Origin: Methanorbis furvi
Lineage (GTDB): Archaea > Halobacteriota > Methanomicrobia > Methanomicrobiales > Methanocorpusculaceae
Direction of reading: 5' to 3'
Assembly: GCF_032714615.1 (NCBI RefSeq)
Contig: NZ_JAWDKA010000008.1
Span: forward strand, 54,505-98,721
DNA length: 44,217 nucleotides
In this document: positions 8,134 to 16,406 of the stretch, one piece after another
Layout of the letters: each line of letters starts with the position of its first letter
Numbering within the stretch: the stretch's first letter is position 1
Made by a program: the position numbers and the translations under genes
Notes under the pieces: generated by a model
The model's database searches: none
What the model saw: only the letters and a program-made list of their open reading frames with translations
Told to the model about the DNA's origin: nothing

Positions 8134-9384
8134 TTATACCCAGCCGCGAACCTTCATTGCCTCAACAACGCGCTTTACCGCAACGACATAAGCTGCCTGG
8201 CGCATGTTGATCTTGTATTCCTTGGATGCTGCAAGCACTGCATGGTAGGACGCCGTCATTGCCGTGTCCAGCTTTGCATAGACATCGTCAAGGCTCCAGT
8301 AGTGCATGTACATGTTCTGGACCATCTCATAGTAGGAAACGGTCACACCACCTGCATTACACAGGAAGTCAGGGATAACGTGGACACCGTTCTTGTGAAG
8401 AATTGCATCTCCTTCCGGCGTGGTCGGGCCATTTGCGAGTTCACAGATGACCTTTGCCTTCACGGTTGGAGCGACCTTGTCATTGATTGCTCCCTCTTCG
8501 GGTGCTGCTGCAATGATCACATCAACCGGAAGAGCCATGACCTCATCATTGGTCAGCTTCGGCAGACCTTTGTATCCGACAACCGACTTCGTCTTGTTCT
8601 TGTGTCCGCTAACTGCTGCAATGTCAAGACCATTTGCATCATAGACACCACCTTTGGAGTCAGTTACTGCGACAACGGTTGAGCCGAACATCTCCTGCAC
8701 AAGTGTTGCTGCAAAGCTTCCGGCATTGCCGAAACCAAGAATTGCAACCTTTGCCTTGGACAGATCAATCTTCAGCTCCTTTGCTGCCTCACGCAAAGTG
8801 TACATTCCGCCTTTTGCGGTTGCATCACTGCGGCCGAGAGAACCGCCAACGACGAGCGGCTTACCGGTCAGAAGACCAAACTGGTTCTTACCATTGATGA
8901 TCGAGTACTCGTCCATCATCCAGGCCATAATCTGACCGTCAGTGTAGACATCCGGTGCCGGAACGTCAGTGTCCGGACCAATGTTCTTCCACAGAGCACG
9001 GATATATCCGCGGCTCAGGCGTTCAAGTTCACCCTTGGACATCTCCTTCGGGTTACAGATGATACCTCCCTTGCCTCCGCCGAGCGGCAGACCAAGAACA
9101 GAACACTTCCAAGTCATCCATGCAGACAATGCACGAACGGTGTCAATGGTTTCTTCCGGGTGATAGCGGATACCGCCCTTGTACGGGCCGAGTGCATTAT
9201 TGTACTGCACACGGAATCCCTGGAAAACCCGGGTCGTCCCATCATCCATCTTAACCGGGATGGAAACCTGAATCTGCCTCTGCGGCTGCATGAGGATGTC
9301 GACAACGCCCTGGTCGAGCTTGAGGATCTTTGCACAGTCCAAAAGCTGGTGCTGGGCCATTTCAAACGGGTTTACCTTCGACAT
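8134..9384 (-). CDS. gdhA: Glutamate dehydrogenase
   Basis: 416 residues. It interconverts 2-oxoglutarate plus ammonia and glutamate with NAD(P)H. Visible are GPYKGGIRYHP (66-76), the catalytic-Lys loop LGGGKGG (101-107), the Rossmann motif GFGNAGS (217-223), and the C-terminal IPDFLCNAGGVTVSYYE substrate region. Length is right for the hexameric family. The short leader includes a GGAAG about 9 bases before the ATG, and a strong TATA box lies 85 bases upstream. It is a single-gene unit in a methanogen, where it would serve ammonia assimilation. Confidence 0.96.
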   Translation of the reverse strand: MSKVNPFEMAQHQLLDCAKILKLDQGVVDILMQPQRQIQVSIPVKMDDGTTRVFQGFRVQYNNALGPYKGGIRYHPEETIDTVRALSAWMTWKCSVLGLPLGGGKGGIICNPKEMSKGELERLSRGYIRALWKNIGPDTDVPAPDVYTDGQIMAWMMDEYSIINGKNQFGLLTGKPLVVGGSLGRSDATAKGGMYTLREAAKELKIDLSKAKVAILGFGNAGSFAATLVQEMFGSTVVAVTDSKGGVYDANGLDIAAVSGHKNKTKSVVGYKGLPKLTNDEVMALPVDVIIAAAPEEGAINDKVAPTVKAKVICELANGPTTPEGDAILHKNGVHVIPDFLCNAGGVTVSYYEMVQNMYMHYWSLDDVYAKLDTAMTASYHAVLAASKEYKINMRQAAYVVAVKRVVEAMKVRGWV

Positions 9385-9465
9385 GGTTTTTGCTTCCTGT
9401 CATTGGTGGTTCGCAATAAACATGTATCCTGACCACACTCTGACAAATGTAATGTTAGCTTTCTC

Positions 9466-9475
9466 CGATATAAAA
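9466..9475 (-). promoter_or_regulatory. TATA box of gdhA
   Basis: On the minus strand the sequence is TTTTATATCG, preceded by a purine-rich BRE-like stretch. The predicted transcript start is near 9445, giving a leader of about 60 bases. The rest of the gap (9480-9713) shows nothing I can name; a TATATGTTAGCATGC stretch near 9582 on the plus strand has no gene after it. Confidence 0.5.
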
Positions 9476-9713
9476 GGTATTGGATTTCTGGTAATTTAGC
9501 CGTTAATTATCGTTCTAATTCAAAAAATATCGGAGAATTGGCAAAATCAGGAATACGGCTTCGAGCGGGTTTTTTCTATGCTATATGTTAGCATGCATTC
9601 TGTGATCACAGCACGCCCGATACCATTTTTCAGAGACAAACGCGCAAGGGGAGAAATGATGTTGTGTACTTACGTCCTGAGGTTTTTCCGTTCTGCCTTC
9701 CGCTTTATGTTCT

Positions 9714-9861
9714 GCTCCGCCCACGGAAAAACGGAAAACACCGAATCTCTCGGAAAAACATCACGGAACTCAGATGTAAAATAATAAACGATACTTCCGT
9801 GGTGTTCACGTCTGCTCCGTGATGTTTTTTTCTGTGCTTTCCGTTTTTCCGTGGGCGGAGC
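9714..9861. repeat. Family B palindromic element, copy B3 (short)
   Basis: 148 bp between GCTCCGCCCACGG and CCGTGGGCGGAGC. The left arm holds ACATCACGGAAC and the right arm GTTCACGTCTGCTCCGTGAT; only about 25 bases separate the arms, so the transcript could fold into one long hairpin. It lies between the gdhA promoter region and the npdG stop codon, 65 bases from the latter. Confidence 0.8.
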
Positions 9862-9925
9862 AGAACCTGCGTTCGGAGCAGAAATTATCGCGATCGAAGC
9901 AAAACAAAAAAAAGATAAAAAATGT

Positions 9926-10585
9926 TCAGCTGAAATGGACGCCAACGTCTTTCATGCCGTTATTTTGTGCAATATTCAGCACGAGCGGGGTCAGGCTCTC
10001 AACAATTCCTGCAACCGCAAGAGGTCCTGCGTCCACTGCATGAAGTTTAGAAACCTCAGACACCAGCTTCATCACCGTCTTTTTTGCTTCCACATCATTA
10101 CCACAGACCGCAACCGTGTAGTCCAGCTCCTCGTCAAGCAGCGTCCATTTGTGTGCTGCAATATTATTGAATGCAGTCACAATCTTTGCTGACTGCGGCA
10201 GCATCTTCTCAATCGCAAGAGCTGCGGACCCTTCTGCCGGCGGGTTGAAGAAGAAGTACCCATCCTTTCTTCCCATCGGGTTTACCGGAGAGATGATGAT
10301 CTTATTCTCCAGATACTTTGAATTGATGCCGGCAAGCGTTGGAGCAACATGCTGGAACATCACCGATATCACCACAATATCTGCGTCGCGGACAGCTTCT
10401 TCATTGGAAACTCCACGGCAGAGGCTTGCGCAGTTGCGTTCGCCAAGCGTGCAGACAGTCTCTTCTGCAACCTCGCATGCCTTGGAGGCCTCACGGGAAC
10501 CAAGGATGATCTCATGCTTGTTGGAGAGCCGGAGGGCGAGACCCTTGCCGATATCTCCTGTGCCGCCAATAATACCTATTTTCAT
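9926..10585 (-). CDS. npdG: F420-dependent NADP reductase
   Basis: 219 residues. It moves hydride between reduced coenzyme F420 and NADP+, supplying NADPH for biosynthesis in methanogens. It opens MKIGIIGGTGDIGKGLALRL, the NADP-binding Rossmann loop, followed by LGSREASKACEVA. The later ISPVNPM and GYFFFNPPAEGSAA segments are typical of the Fno/NpdG family. The start is fixed by a good GAGGTGA ribosome binding site 8 bases before the ATG; upstream in-frame codons add a 36-residue stretch unlike any Rossmann start. Confidence 0.92.
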   Translation of the reverse strand: MKIGIIGGTGDIGKGLALRLSNKHEIILGSREASKACEVAEETVCTLGERNCASLCRGVSNEEAVRDADIVVISVMFQHVAPTLAGINSKYLENKIIISPVNPMGRKDGYFFFNPPAEGSAALAIEKMLPQSAKIVTAFNNIAAHKWTLLDEELDYTVAVCGNDVEAKKTVMKLVSEVSKLHAVDAGPLAVAGIVESLTPLVLNIAQNNGMKDVGVHFS

Positions 10586-10666
10586 TAAAACATTCACCTC
10601 AGTTGTAATAGTTATTGCAGAGAAAAAGGAATAAAGATTGTGCCATGGTTTGGCATGGCAGATTTT

Positions 10667-10948
10667 GAAACGCGAATCGCATGCCTTCCACACGCCGTTC
10701 CGCCGTGTTTAACTCCTCCTTTCAGGAGTCGTTTCGGCCTGCTCACCGCTTCGCGGAATAACGCGAATAGCGCGAATAGCGCGAATAAAAAATCGCCAAT
10801 GGCGATTTTTAAAAGATTACCAAAATTATTTTTTTGAAAAATCGCCGTTGATAGTTTTTAAAAAATTACCAAAATTATTTTTTTGAAAAATCGCCATTGG
10901 CGATTTTTTTATTCGCGTTATTCGCGCTATTTGTGCTATTCGCGTTTC
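10667..10948. repeat. Family A intergenic inverted repeat, copy A2
   Basis: Starts GAAACGCGAATCGCATGCC and ends with the GCTATTCGCGTTTC complement. Inside are CGCCGTTCCGCCGTG and AACTCCT..AGGAGT hairpins, tandem GCGAATA words, and three near-copies of the AAATCGCCxxTGGCGATTTT hairpin separated by ATTACCAAAATTATTTT repeats, which indicates internal duplication. It separates npdG from the next minus-strand gene, whose stop is 16 bases away. Confidence 0.72.
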
Positions 10949-10963
10949 AGAGTTCACGGCGCG

Positions 10964-11836
10964 TTATTTATACTTGTACCAGCGTCCCTTCTCATCATAC
11001 TCGCCTTCCTGCTCAGCTGCTGCTGCAGTTGCCGCAGCAAACTCCTCTCTGGTCGGCAGCTGAATCGGTGCGGTCTTTTTGAAGTAAACCGCTTTGTAGA
11101 CCGTAAAAAGCGGGACAAGTATCAGTGCACACAAGGCAAGCGTGACAAAGGTTGCAAAAATTACCCCTGGCTCAGAAAAGAGAGCAAGCATCTCTTCAGG
11201 AGTTATTGCAAGAAGTTCGGTCTCTGTCATATTCACGAGCGGCATCAGCTGATCTGCCGCAAGAGTTGTCCAGATAAATGATGCCACAAACGATGAGGCA
11301 AGGAGAATCATCACATTTATCAGATAAAATACCGCGGTGAAAATCGACCCGTTCATCACTCTGAGGAAACTGTCCTTAATCGACTGAAACATTCGCAGTT
11401 TGTTGACCACTGCGGTGACATCAGCAAAGTAGCAGAAGAAAATTACCGGAATAAAGATGAACATCGCTGCCTGAGTTGAAGCCATCAGATTCATGCCGAA
11501 CGCCATCAGCAGATAGGCGACAAACTGCCAGATGAGCCAGGCGATCAGAATGGTCAGCAGAATCGGCAGAAGACAGCGGAAGTATCCGGTAACTGCATAT
11601 CTGCCGAACAAAGCAGCAGAAGTGCTGTTTTCTGAAATAATGCCGTAAGTTCCTGCAAGAAACGCGGGAAGCACAAACAGCAGTACTGTAACAACCGATA
11701 CTGCTGTCATGACACCGATAGTTGTGTACAAGTACCAGCCAAGCATCAGAATTGCTGCTGACGCAACTCCGCTCAGCCATACCAGCGGCGTTTTTGCCAT
11801 CCATGAAAAAGCCTGTCCGAGTGATTGAATTGCCAT
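10964..11836 (-). CDS. Multi-pass membrane protein of unknown function
   Basis: 290 residues with about six hydrophobic segments (around 20-60, 85-115, 118-135, 165-200, 225-255 in rough terms) and a charged C-terminus ending EKGRWYKYK. It resembles the uncharacterised integral membrane proteins of about this length that are common in Methanomicrobia; I cannot assign a function. The ATG at 11836 is preceded at 5 bases by AGGTGA, which overlaps the stop codon of the upstream gene. A GTG three codons earlier lacks such a site. The pair is therefore one operon with coupled translation. Confidence 0.72.
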   Translation of the reverse strand: MAIQSLGQAFSWMAKTPLVWLSGVASAAILMLGWYLYTTIGVMTAVSVVTVLLFVLPAFLAGTYGIISENSTSAALFGRYAVTGYFRCLLPILLTILIAWLIWQFVAYLLMAFGMNLMASTQAAMFIFIPVIFFCYFADVTAVVNKLRMFQSIKDSFLRVMNGSIFTAVFYLINVMILLASSFVASFIWTTLAADQLMPLVNMTETELLAITPEEMLALFSEPGVIFATFVTLALCALILVPLFTVYKAVYFKKTAPIQLPTREEFAAATAAAAEQEGEYDEKGRWYKYK

Positions 11837-11841
11837 ATCTT

Positions 11842-12429
11842 TCACCTGTTTCTGGGCATTGCGACAATCTCTCTGACCTGCAGGTCAAAAAATGCCGCGG
11901 TGTGGGCAGGACGAATGACAAGGACAGTGTCTGCGCCTTCAGCGGTGCCGCCAACCGCAATGACCTCGTTGGTTATGCCGACAGCTCCCTGATCAGCTGC
12001 AATCAGTACGCACTCAACCGCGACTTTGAGACCAACCGCGATTGTTCTGCGGAATGCTTCGGCAATTGCTTCGGTGCGCGATCCGCCACCGACGCGGGGC
12101 GAGCGTGATAAGGCGCGTTCGAGGCCTGAGAGGGCGTGCGTTCCACAGATGACGGCATGTCCTGCCGCCCGCAGTTCTTTGGCAAGTTCTGCGTCAAACT
12201 CCCAGACACCCGGCTCGGAGAATCCGAACGCATGTGTTACAATTACCAGACGAATGCCGGTTCCTTTCACGGCCTCGGCAAACTCCCGCGCGGTCGCGCC
12301 GCCAGAACTTGCTGCAACGATTTCTGTGATGCCGAGTTCTTTTGCACGTTCCACGGCAAGTTCTGCACAGTCTGCGGTATTTTTCGGTCCAGGACCGTCG
12401 AAGTAGGTAATGGTTTTCGTAAGTTTCAT
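11842..12429 (-). CDS. Pyruvate kinase C-terminal-domain-like protein
   Basis: 195 residues. The fold pattern is that of the alpha/beta domain found at the end of pyruvate kinase (PK_C): a repeating TADCAELAVERAKELGI helix, AASSGGATAREFAEA, and LVIVTHAFGFSEPG. It is a stand-alone version known from archaea with no kinase domain. The middle holds SRSPRVGGGSRTEAIAEAFRRTIAVG, and the end AVGGTAEGADTVLVIRPAH, both typical of this group. Its substrate is unknown. It is directly upstream of, and coupled to, the membrane protein. Confidence 0.75.
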   Translation of the reverse strand: MKLTKTITYFDGPGPKNTADCAELAVERAKELGITEIVAASSGGATAREFAEAVKGTGIRLVIVTHAFGFSEPGVWEFDAELAKELRAAGHAVICGTHALSGLERALSRSPRVGGGSRTEAIAEAFRRTIAVGLKVAVECVLIAADQGAVGITNEVIAVGGTAEGADTVLVIRPAHTAAFFDLQVREIVAMPRNR

Positions 12430-12462
12430 AGATCTTTCTCTATTTTTTTCTGACGGATTCGC

Positions 12463-12732
12463 TTACTCGCGCCTCACGGAGAAGTCGGAGAACTCGGTGA
12501 AGACGTACTCGGTTGCGGAAACTTCGCGGATGATCGCACGCGGACAGGAGTAGATCGTTGCGAGGAACTTTTCAATGATTACTTCCTCTCCGGTCACAAG
12601 AGCACGCACTCGTCCGTCCGGCAGGTTCTCCACTTCCCCAACAAGGCCGAGATTCTGACCTGCGTTTCTTACACAGGCACGAAAGCCTACCTTCTGTACT
12701 TTTCCGGAGAAGAGAATTTCCATCGTTTTCAT
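12463..12732 (-). CDS. acyP: Acylphosphatase
   Basis: 89 residues. It hydrolyses carboxyl-phosphate mixed anhydrides such as acetyl phosphate. The GKVQKVGFRACVRNAG signature includes the catalytic Arg (about residue 18), and the second catalytic residue, Asn, lies in GEVENLPDGRV (about residue 36). Length is normal. A Lys replaces the usual Gly in VQGVGFR, a mild change. A second in-frame ATG lies three codons downstream; the start is not resolved by a ribosome binding site. Confidence 0.88.
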   Translation of the reverse strand: MKTMEILFSGKVQKVGFRACVRNAGQNLGLVGEVENLPDGRVRALVTGEEVIIEKFLATIYSCPRAIIREVSATEYVFTEFSDFSVRRE

Positions 12733-12810
12733 CTTGGTTACCCTGATTATCCCAAATCGGATACATACTTGTTTTGGTTTCGCTCATGATAAACTTCCGT
12801 CTTACGTTCT

Positions 12811-12934
12811 GCTCCGCCCACGGAAAATCGGAACACACGGAGTTTCACGAAAAAAAATCACGGAGCAGACGTGAACAACACGGAAATAAATTTGTTTGAG
12901 AATTCCGTGTGTTCCGCTTTTCCGTGGGCGGAGC
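12811..12934. repeat. Family B palindromic element, copy B4 (truncated right arm)
   Basis: Full left arm, GCTCCGCCCACGG through ATCACGGAGCAGACGTGAAC, but the right arm has only the outer third, ending CCGTGGGCGGAGC. The inner GTTCACGTCTGC part is deleted, as in B2. It sits between the acyP start and the RND transporter stop, 21 bases from that stop. The same CTTACGTTCT precedes this copy and B1. Confidence 0.8.
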
Positions 12935-12955
12935 TGCGAAACGCGAACCACGCTT

Positions 12956-15193
12956 TCAGAGCCGCGGCTGAGCATCCCCCTTCCCTTCACCGCGAAGAAC
13001 AATCGACGCTGCCGCAGGAACCGCAACGATTGCTCCAAAAAGCGTGAAGCCCATTGCAATGACCGTCACCACGCCAAACATACTGATCACCGGAAAATCC
13101 GAGACCGTCAGAGCGGTAAATGCCGCCATCGTCGTACAGGCAGAGACCGTAATTGCCGAACCAATCTTTCCCGTGCCATTCTGTACTGCAGTTACCGTGT
13201 CATTTGTCTCCATCTCCTCATAGATACGTTCCACCATCATGATACAGTACTCAGCAGCTATACCGATCGTCATCGCCCCCATCGTCGCCGTCAGAACATT
13301 GTACTCAATGCCCAGAATGTACATCGCCGCCCCGTTCCAGCCGATAATCATCACAATCGGAATCAGAGGAACAAACGCCTTCCCCATGCTCCGGTAGAGG
13401 ACTGTCAGGAACAAAAAGATCACAATGAATGCGAGAACCGTCATCTGCAGCTTACCAAGCTTCATCTCCTTCATCATCTCCAGATCCGAGTAGTGAGCTC
13501 CGGTAACAACCGCCTCCACTCCCGGCGGCGGCTGATAGAACGCAATATCGCTTGTTACCTGCTCAGTAAGGGATCTGGCCAACTCCTGAGAGATCGAGTT
13601 CATGCCAAACGAAATAACTGCGGTCTGTCCGCCGTTCAGATACATCCTCTGTTTCGCCTCAGGAATCGTGAGGAGAATCTCATCGATCTCTTCCTGGGAC
13701 GCAGGGAGTACTCCGTCATTTGCGTCCGCAATGAGAGTTGCAATGCTTGTTACACTGATGAACCGCCACTCATGCGCGACAAGTTCGTTGTTTCCCCAAG
13801 TATACATCCACTCAAGGGTGTCAGGACTCAGCAGATTTCCACCGGTAACCTCAACCTGCATTCCGTCAAGATCGCCTATTGCGCTTGTGACCGTATTGAT
13901 GTTGATGAGTGCCGGCATGTCTGCTGGGACATAGGTCTCAATATCAGTGTTGATCGGGATCTCTTCGTCCACATACAGTCCGACAACACCGATCACGCAC
14001 AAAATCAACAGGATCGGTATCGTATACTTGGTGATATGAAGAGCTGCTTTTCTGAGAAACTCATTGTAGCGCACTGTCATCGGAGGTTTTTCTCCGGGTC
14101 CCGGAACTTTGATCGGTTTTGGTTTGTAATCGGTGAGGATTGCAACCAAAGGGATGATGAGCATTGCTGAGATATAACAGCAGGCAAGTCCGAGAATGGC
14201 GACCATGCCAAACTGGCGAATGTCAGGAAGGGTTGAGACCTGCATTGCCACAAAGCCGAGAGCACTTGCAATCATGGCGAAAAATACTGCCGAACCGGTT
14301 TTGGTGATGGTGGTTCTGAGCGCTTCCGCGAGCGGGTGTTCTCGTATTTCGTCATCGAACCGTGAGTGAAACTGAATTGCATAGTCAACGCCTATGCCAA
14401 GAAGAATCGGCAGAGCGCCTAAGGTTGCCATCGAAAGAGGGATGTTGAGGAGGCCCATAATGCCGAATGTCATCAATAGGCCGTTCAGCACGGAAACAAT
14501 GGACAGCAGGGTGTAGCGTGCGTGATGGAACAGTACCAGAAGCACGGTCAGCATCAGGATGAATGCTGCTCCAAGCAGTTTTCCAACTTCGGTGGTGAGC
14601 GTGGATCCCATATCATTGTTGAGCGCTGCGTCTCCGGCAAAGGTCAGGGTTGCTCCCGGCGGCAGGTCGACGAGGGGCAGAAGGGTTTCCAGTCCGTTGA
14701 GCAGACTCATCTGCTGGTCGTCTGCCATGCCGAATGTTGTGGTGATTTCAACAAGCAGCAGCTGATGATCTGGCATGCTGGAGGAGAGGACGTCGTCAGG
14801 AATTTGTGCAAAGATTTCGTTTGCCACTTCCTGATTGGCAGGAGCTACGCCGCCTGTGTAGCTGATGACGATGTCATATACGCTTTCGACGTTGGTGACG
14901 CCGTTTTCCTGCCGCATGAGCTGTTCGAGCAAAACGACGCTTTTCATGATATTGACGTCACGAACGTCGTCGCCCTGGACCATCAGGATGATGGGGTCGG
15001 TTTCGAAGTTGTCGAGGTAGTCCTGAAAGATGTATGCGGCGTGGTCGTTTTTGTCAGGCATCTGAATGGTGGTGCTCATGGTGATGCTTGTTGAGCCATA
15101 GACGCTGACTAATACGAGGAGGATGAGTATACAGCCGACAATAAACGGATATTTGTTGATGAAGTGGTTGATCCTCTCAAACGGTGATATCAT
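12956..15193 (-). CDS. RND-superfamily (MMPL/HAE3-type) exporter
   Basis: 745 residues in two similar halves. Each half has one N-terminal membrane segment (around 15-35 and 390-410), an extracytoplasmic loop of about 170 residues, and five further membrane segments. The second half has FIVIFLFLTVLYRSMGKAF, and IGIAAEYCIMMVERIYEE carries the TM-helix pattern of the family; the first half has GIGVDYAIQFHSRFDDE at the equivalent place. These Asp/Glu-containing repeats mark proton-driven RND exporters. The archaeal HAE3 group may move lipids or hydrophobic compounds; the substrate is unknown. It is a single-gene unit, with CAGGGG before the ATG. Confidence 0.88.
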   Translation of the reverse strand: MISPFERINHFINKYPFIVGCILILLVLVSVYGSTSITMSTTIQMPDKNDHAAYIFQDYLDNFETDPIILMVQGDDVRDVNIMKSVVLLEQLMRQENGVTNVESVYDIVISYTGGVAPANQEVANEIFAQIPDDVLSSSMPDHQLLLVEITTTFGMADDQQMSLLNGLETLLPLVDLPPGATLTFAGDAALNNDMGSTLTTEVGKLLGAAFILMLTVLLVLFHHARYTLLSIVSVLNGLLMTFGIMGLLNIPLSMATLGALPILLGIGVDYAIQFHSRFDDEIREHPLAEALRTTITKTGSAVFFAMIASALGFVAMQVSTLPDIRQFGMVAILGLACCYISAMLIIPLVAILTDYKPKPIKVPGPGEKPPMTVRYNEFLRKAALHITKYTIPILLILCVIGVVGLYVDEEIPINTDIETYVPADMPALININTVTSAIGDLDGMQVEVTGGNLLSPDTLEWMYTWGNNELVAHEWRFISVTSIATLIADANDGVLPASQEEIDEILLTIPEAKQRMYLNGGQTAVISFGMNSISQELARSLTEQVTSDIAFYQPPPGVEAVVTGAHYSDLEMMKEMKLGKLQMTVLAFIVIFLFLTVLYRSMGKAFVPLIPIVMIIGWNGAAMYILGIEYNVLTATMGAMTIGIAAEYCIMMVERIYEEMETNDTVTAVQNGTGKIGSAITVSACTTMAAFTALTVSDFPVISMFGVVTVIAMGFTLFGAIVAVPAAASIVLRGEGKGDAQPRL

Positions 15194-15449
15194 GAAAAAG
15201 CCCCTGAGTCCTGTTGTCTGATGAAAGATACTGCGTCCGCTCCCTTAAAGGTAGAGTTGCTACCCAAAAGATTTTGAGAAAATTATGGTAGTATGGAAGT
15301 GTTTTTAGGGATGCTGGTCATAACTCGGTTTGTTGCTCCGCCATTTCGCCGCTTTGCCGCTCCGCCCACGATTCGCATGCCTTCGGCCTGCTCACTGCTT
15401 CGCAGGAAAAACAGAAAACACGAAGCAGACGTGAACATCACGGAACTTG

Positions 15450-15799
15450 AATAAGAGTTACGCGACGATGAGTTTCATTGTTTTGGGATTTATCTGTCCT
15501 TGGTCTCGCTTGGAGTAACCACGGAAAACACTGACCACACGGAATTCCACGGAAAAAACACAGAATACCGCTTCGCTTACGGAAAACACGGAAAGCCTAA
15601 GAGTATGGGTATGTGTATAGGTCACCGCTTTGAAATTCCAATTTCCTTAGGTTTTCCGTGTTTTCCGTAAGCGAAGCGGTATTCTGTGTTTTTTTCCGTG
15701 GAATTCCGTGTGTTCAGTGTGTTCCGTGGTTACTCCAAGCGAGACCAAGGACAGAGAATCCCTTTTCCTTATGCTATTTCATCCCGCGTAATTTCTATT
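15450..15799. repeat. Family C element, copy C2, split by palindrome D
   Basis: The left part starts AATAAGAGTTACGCG and runs to GGTCTCGCTTGGAGTAACC (15502-15520). The right part starts GGTTACTCCAAGCGAGACC (15728-15746) and ends CGCGTAATTTCTATT. Both parts match the corresponding halves of C1, but the 19-base central motif now occurs twice in opposite orientation, flanking D. From TTACGCG to CGCGTAA the whole segment is therefore one imperfect palindrome of over 300 bp. Confidence 0.72.
15521..15727. repeat. Palindrome D: ~81-base arms and a 44-base loop
   Basis: The left arm (15521-15601) ends in CCTAAG and the right arm (15646-15727) begins with CTTAGG. The arms share ATACCGCTTCGCTTACGG, GGAATTCC and repeated CACGGAA words in complementary order, with few mismatches. 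The loop 15602-15645 has no coding sense. The CACGGAA words link it to family B. A hairpin of this size would be unstable in many hosts, so its survival is notable. Confidence 0.75.
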
Positions 15800-15971
15800 G
15801 AATTTTTGAAACGCACGACGCTTTCTCTCGATTAATCCTGAATATATTTCCGTGTTGTTCACGTCTGCTCCGGTGATTTTTTCCGTGAAATTTCTGTGTG
15901 TTCCGCTTTTCCGTGGGCGGAGCAACGAAGCGGTGAAAGGGCGGAACGAAAATAAAAAAAGTAAAAAAAAA

Positions 15972-16406
15972 TTATTCCCCGCAGGTATCGCAGTCATGAC
16001 CGCAGGTAGAACACGCCGCAGGCTCTCCCCAGGGTTCTCTGCCGGTTTTTACCAGATAATCATTGATTGCTTTATGGATGGTCTCCTCAGCAAGAACCGA
16101 ACAGTGCATCTTGATTGGCGGCAGTCCGTCCAGTGCCTCAGCGACCGCAATGTTTGAGAGCTGCCAGGCCTCTTCGAGGGTCTTTCCCTTGATCATCTCG
16201 GTTGCCATGCTGCTTGAAGCGATAGCCGCCCCGCAGCCAAACGTCTGAAACTTCGCATCAAGAATGACATCGTTCTCGACTTTGAGATACATCTTCATGA
16301 TGTCGCCACAGGAAGGATTTCCTTCCTCGCCGACACCGTCAGGGTTGTCGATGGTTCCCACATTGCGCGGGTTCATAAAATGGTCCATAACTTTTTCACT
16401 GTACAT
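15972..16406 (-). CDS. iscU: Fe-S cluster assembly scaffold with Cys-rich tail
   Basis: 144 residues. The IscU/NifU N-terminal domain builds Fe-S clusters for transfer to target proteins. The ligands are C33 and D35 (PSCGD), C58 (FGCG) and C102 (HCSV). A ~20-residue tail follows, with four more cysteines (C132, C135, C139, C142) in a CxxC-x3-CxxC pattern, which could bind zinc or a further cluster. The canonical LPPIKMHCSVLAEE region is intact. It starts directly after the iscS stop with no gap (TAAATG), so the two are co-translated. Confidence 0.93.
   Translation of the reverse strand: MYSEKVMDHFMNPRNVGTIDNPDGVGEEGNPSCGDIMKMYLKVENDVILDAKFQTFGCGAAIASSSMATEMIKGKTLEEAWQLSNIAVAEALDGLPPIKMHCSVLAEETIHKAINDYLVKTGREPWGEPAACSTCGHDCDTCGE

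Larger units (their letters stand above)
15359..15923. repeat. Family B palindromic element, copy B5, holding elements C2 and D
   Basis: The outer ends are GCTCCGCCCACG and CCGTGGGCGGAGC. The left arm includes ATTCGCATGCCTTCGGCC and GAAGCAGACGTGAACATCACGG; the right arm includes CCGTGTTGTTCACGTCTGC. Between the arms lie element C2 (15450-15799) and, inside that, palindrome D. The whole nest fills most of the 778-base gap between the RND gene and iscU and ends 49 bases from the iscU stop. It has no coding content. Confidence 0.8.

Noticed and set aside
12896-14170. Plus-strand frame of 424 codons opposite the RND transporter
   Set aside because: The product is rich in His, Arg, Asn and Cys with no structure, and it is antisense to a clear 12-TM transporter.
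15779-15997. Short frames read through the repeat nest and into iscU
   Set aside because: They translate repeat arms; the same peptides appear at each repeat copy.
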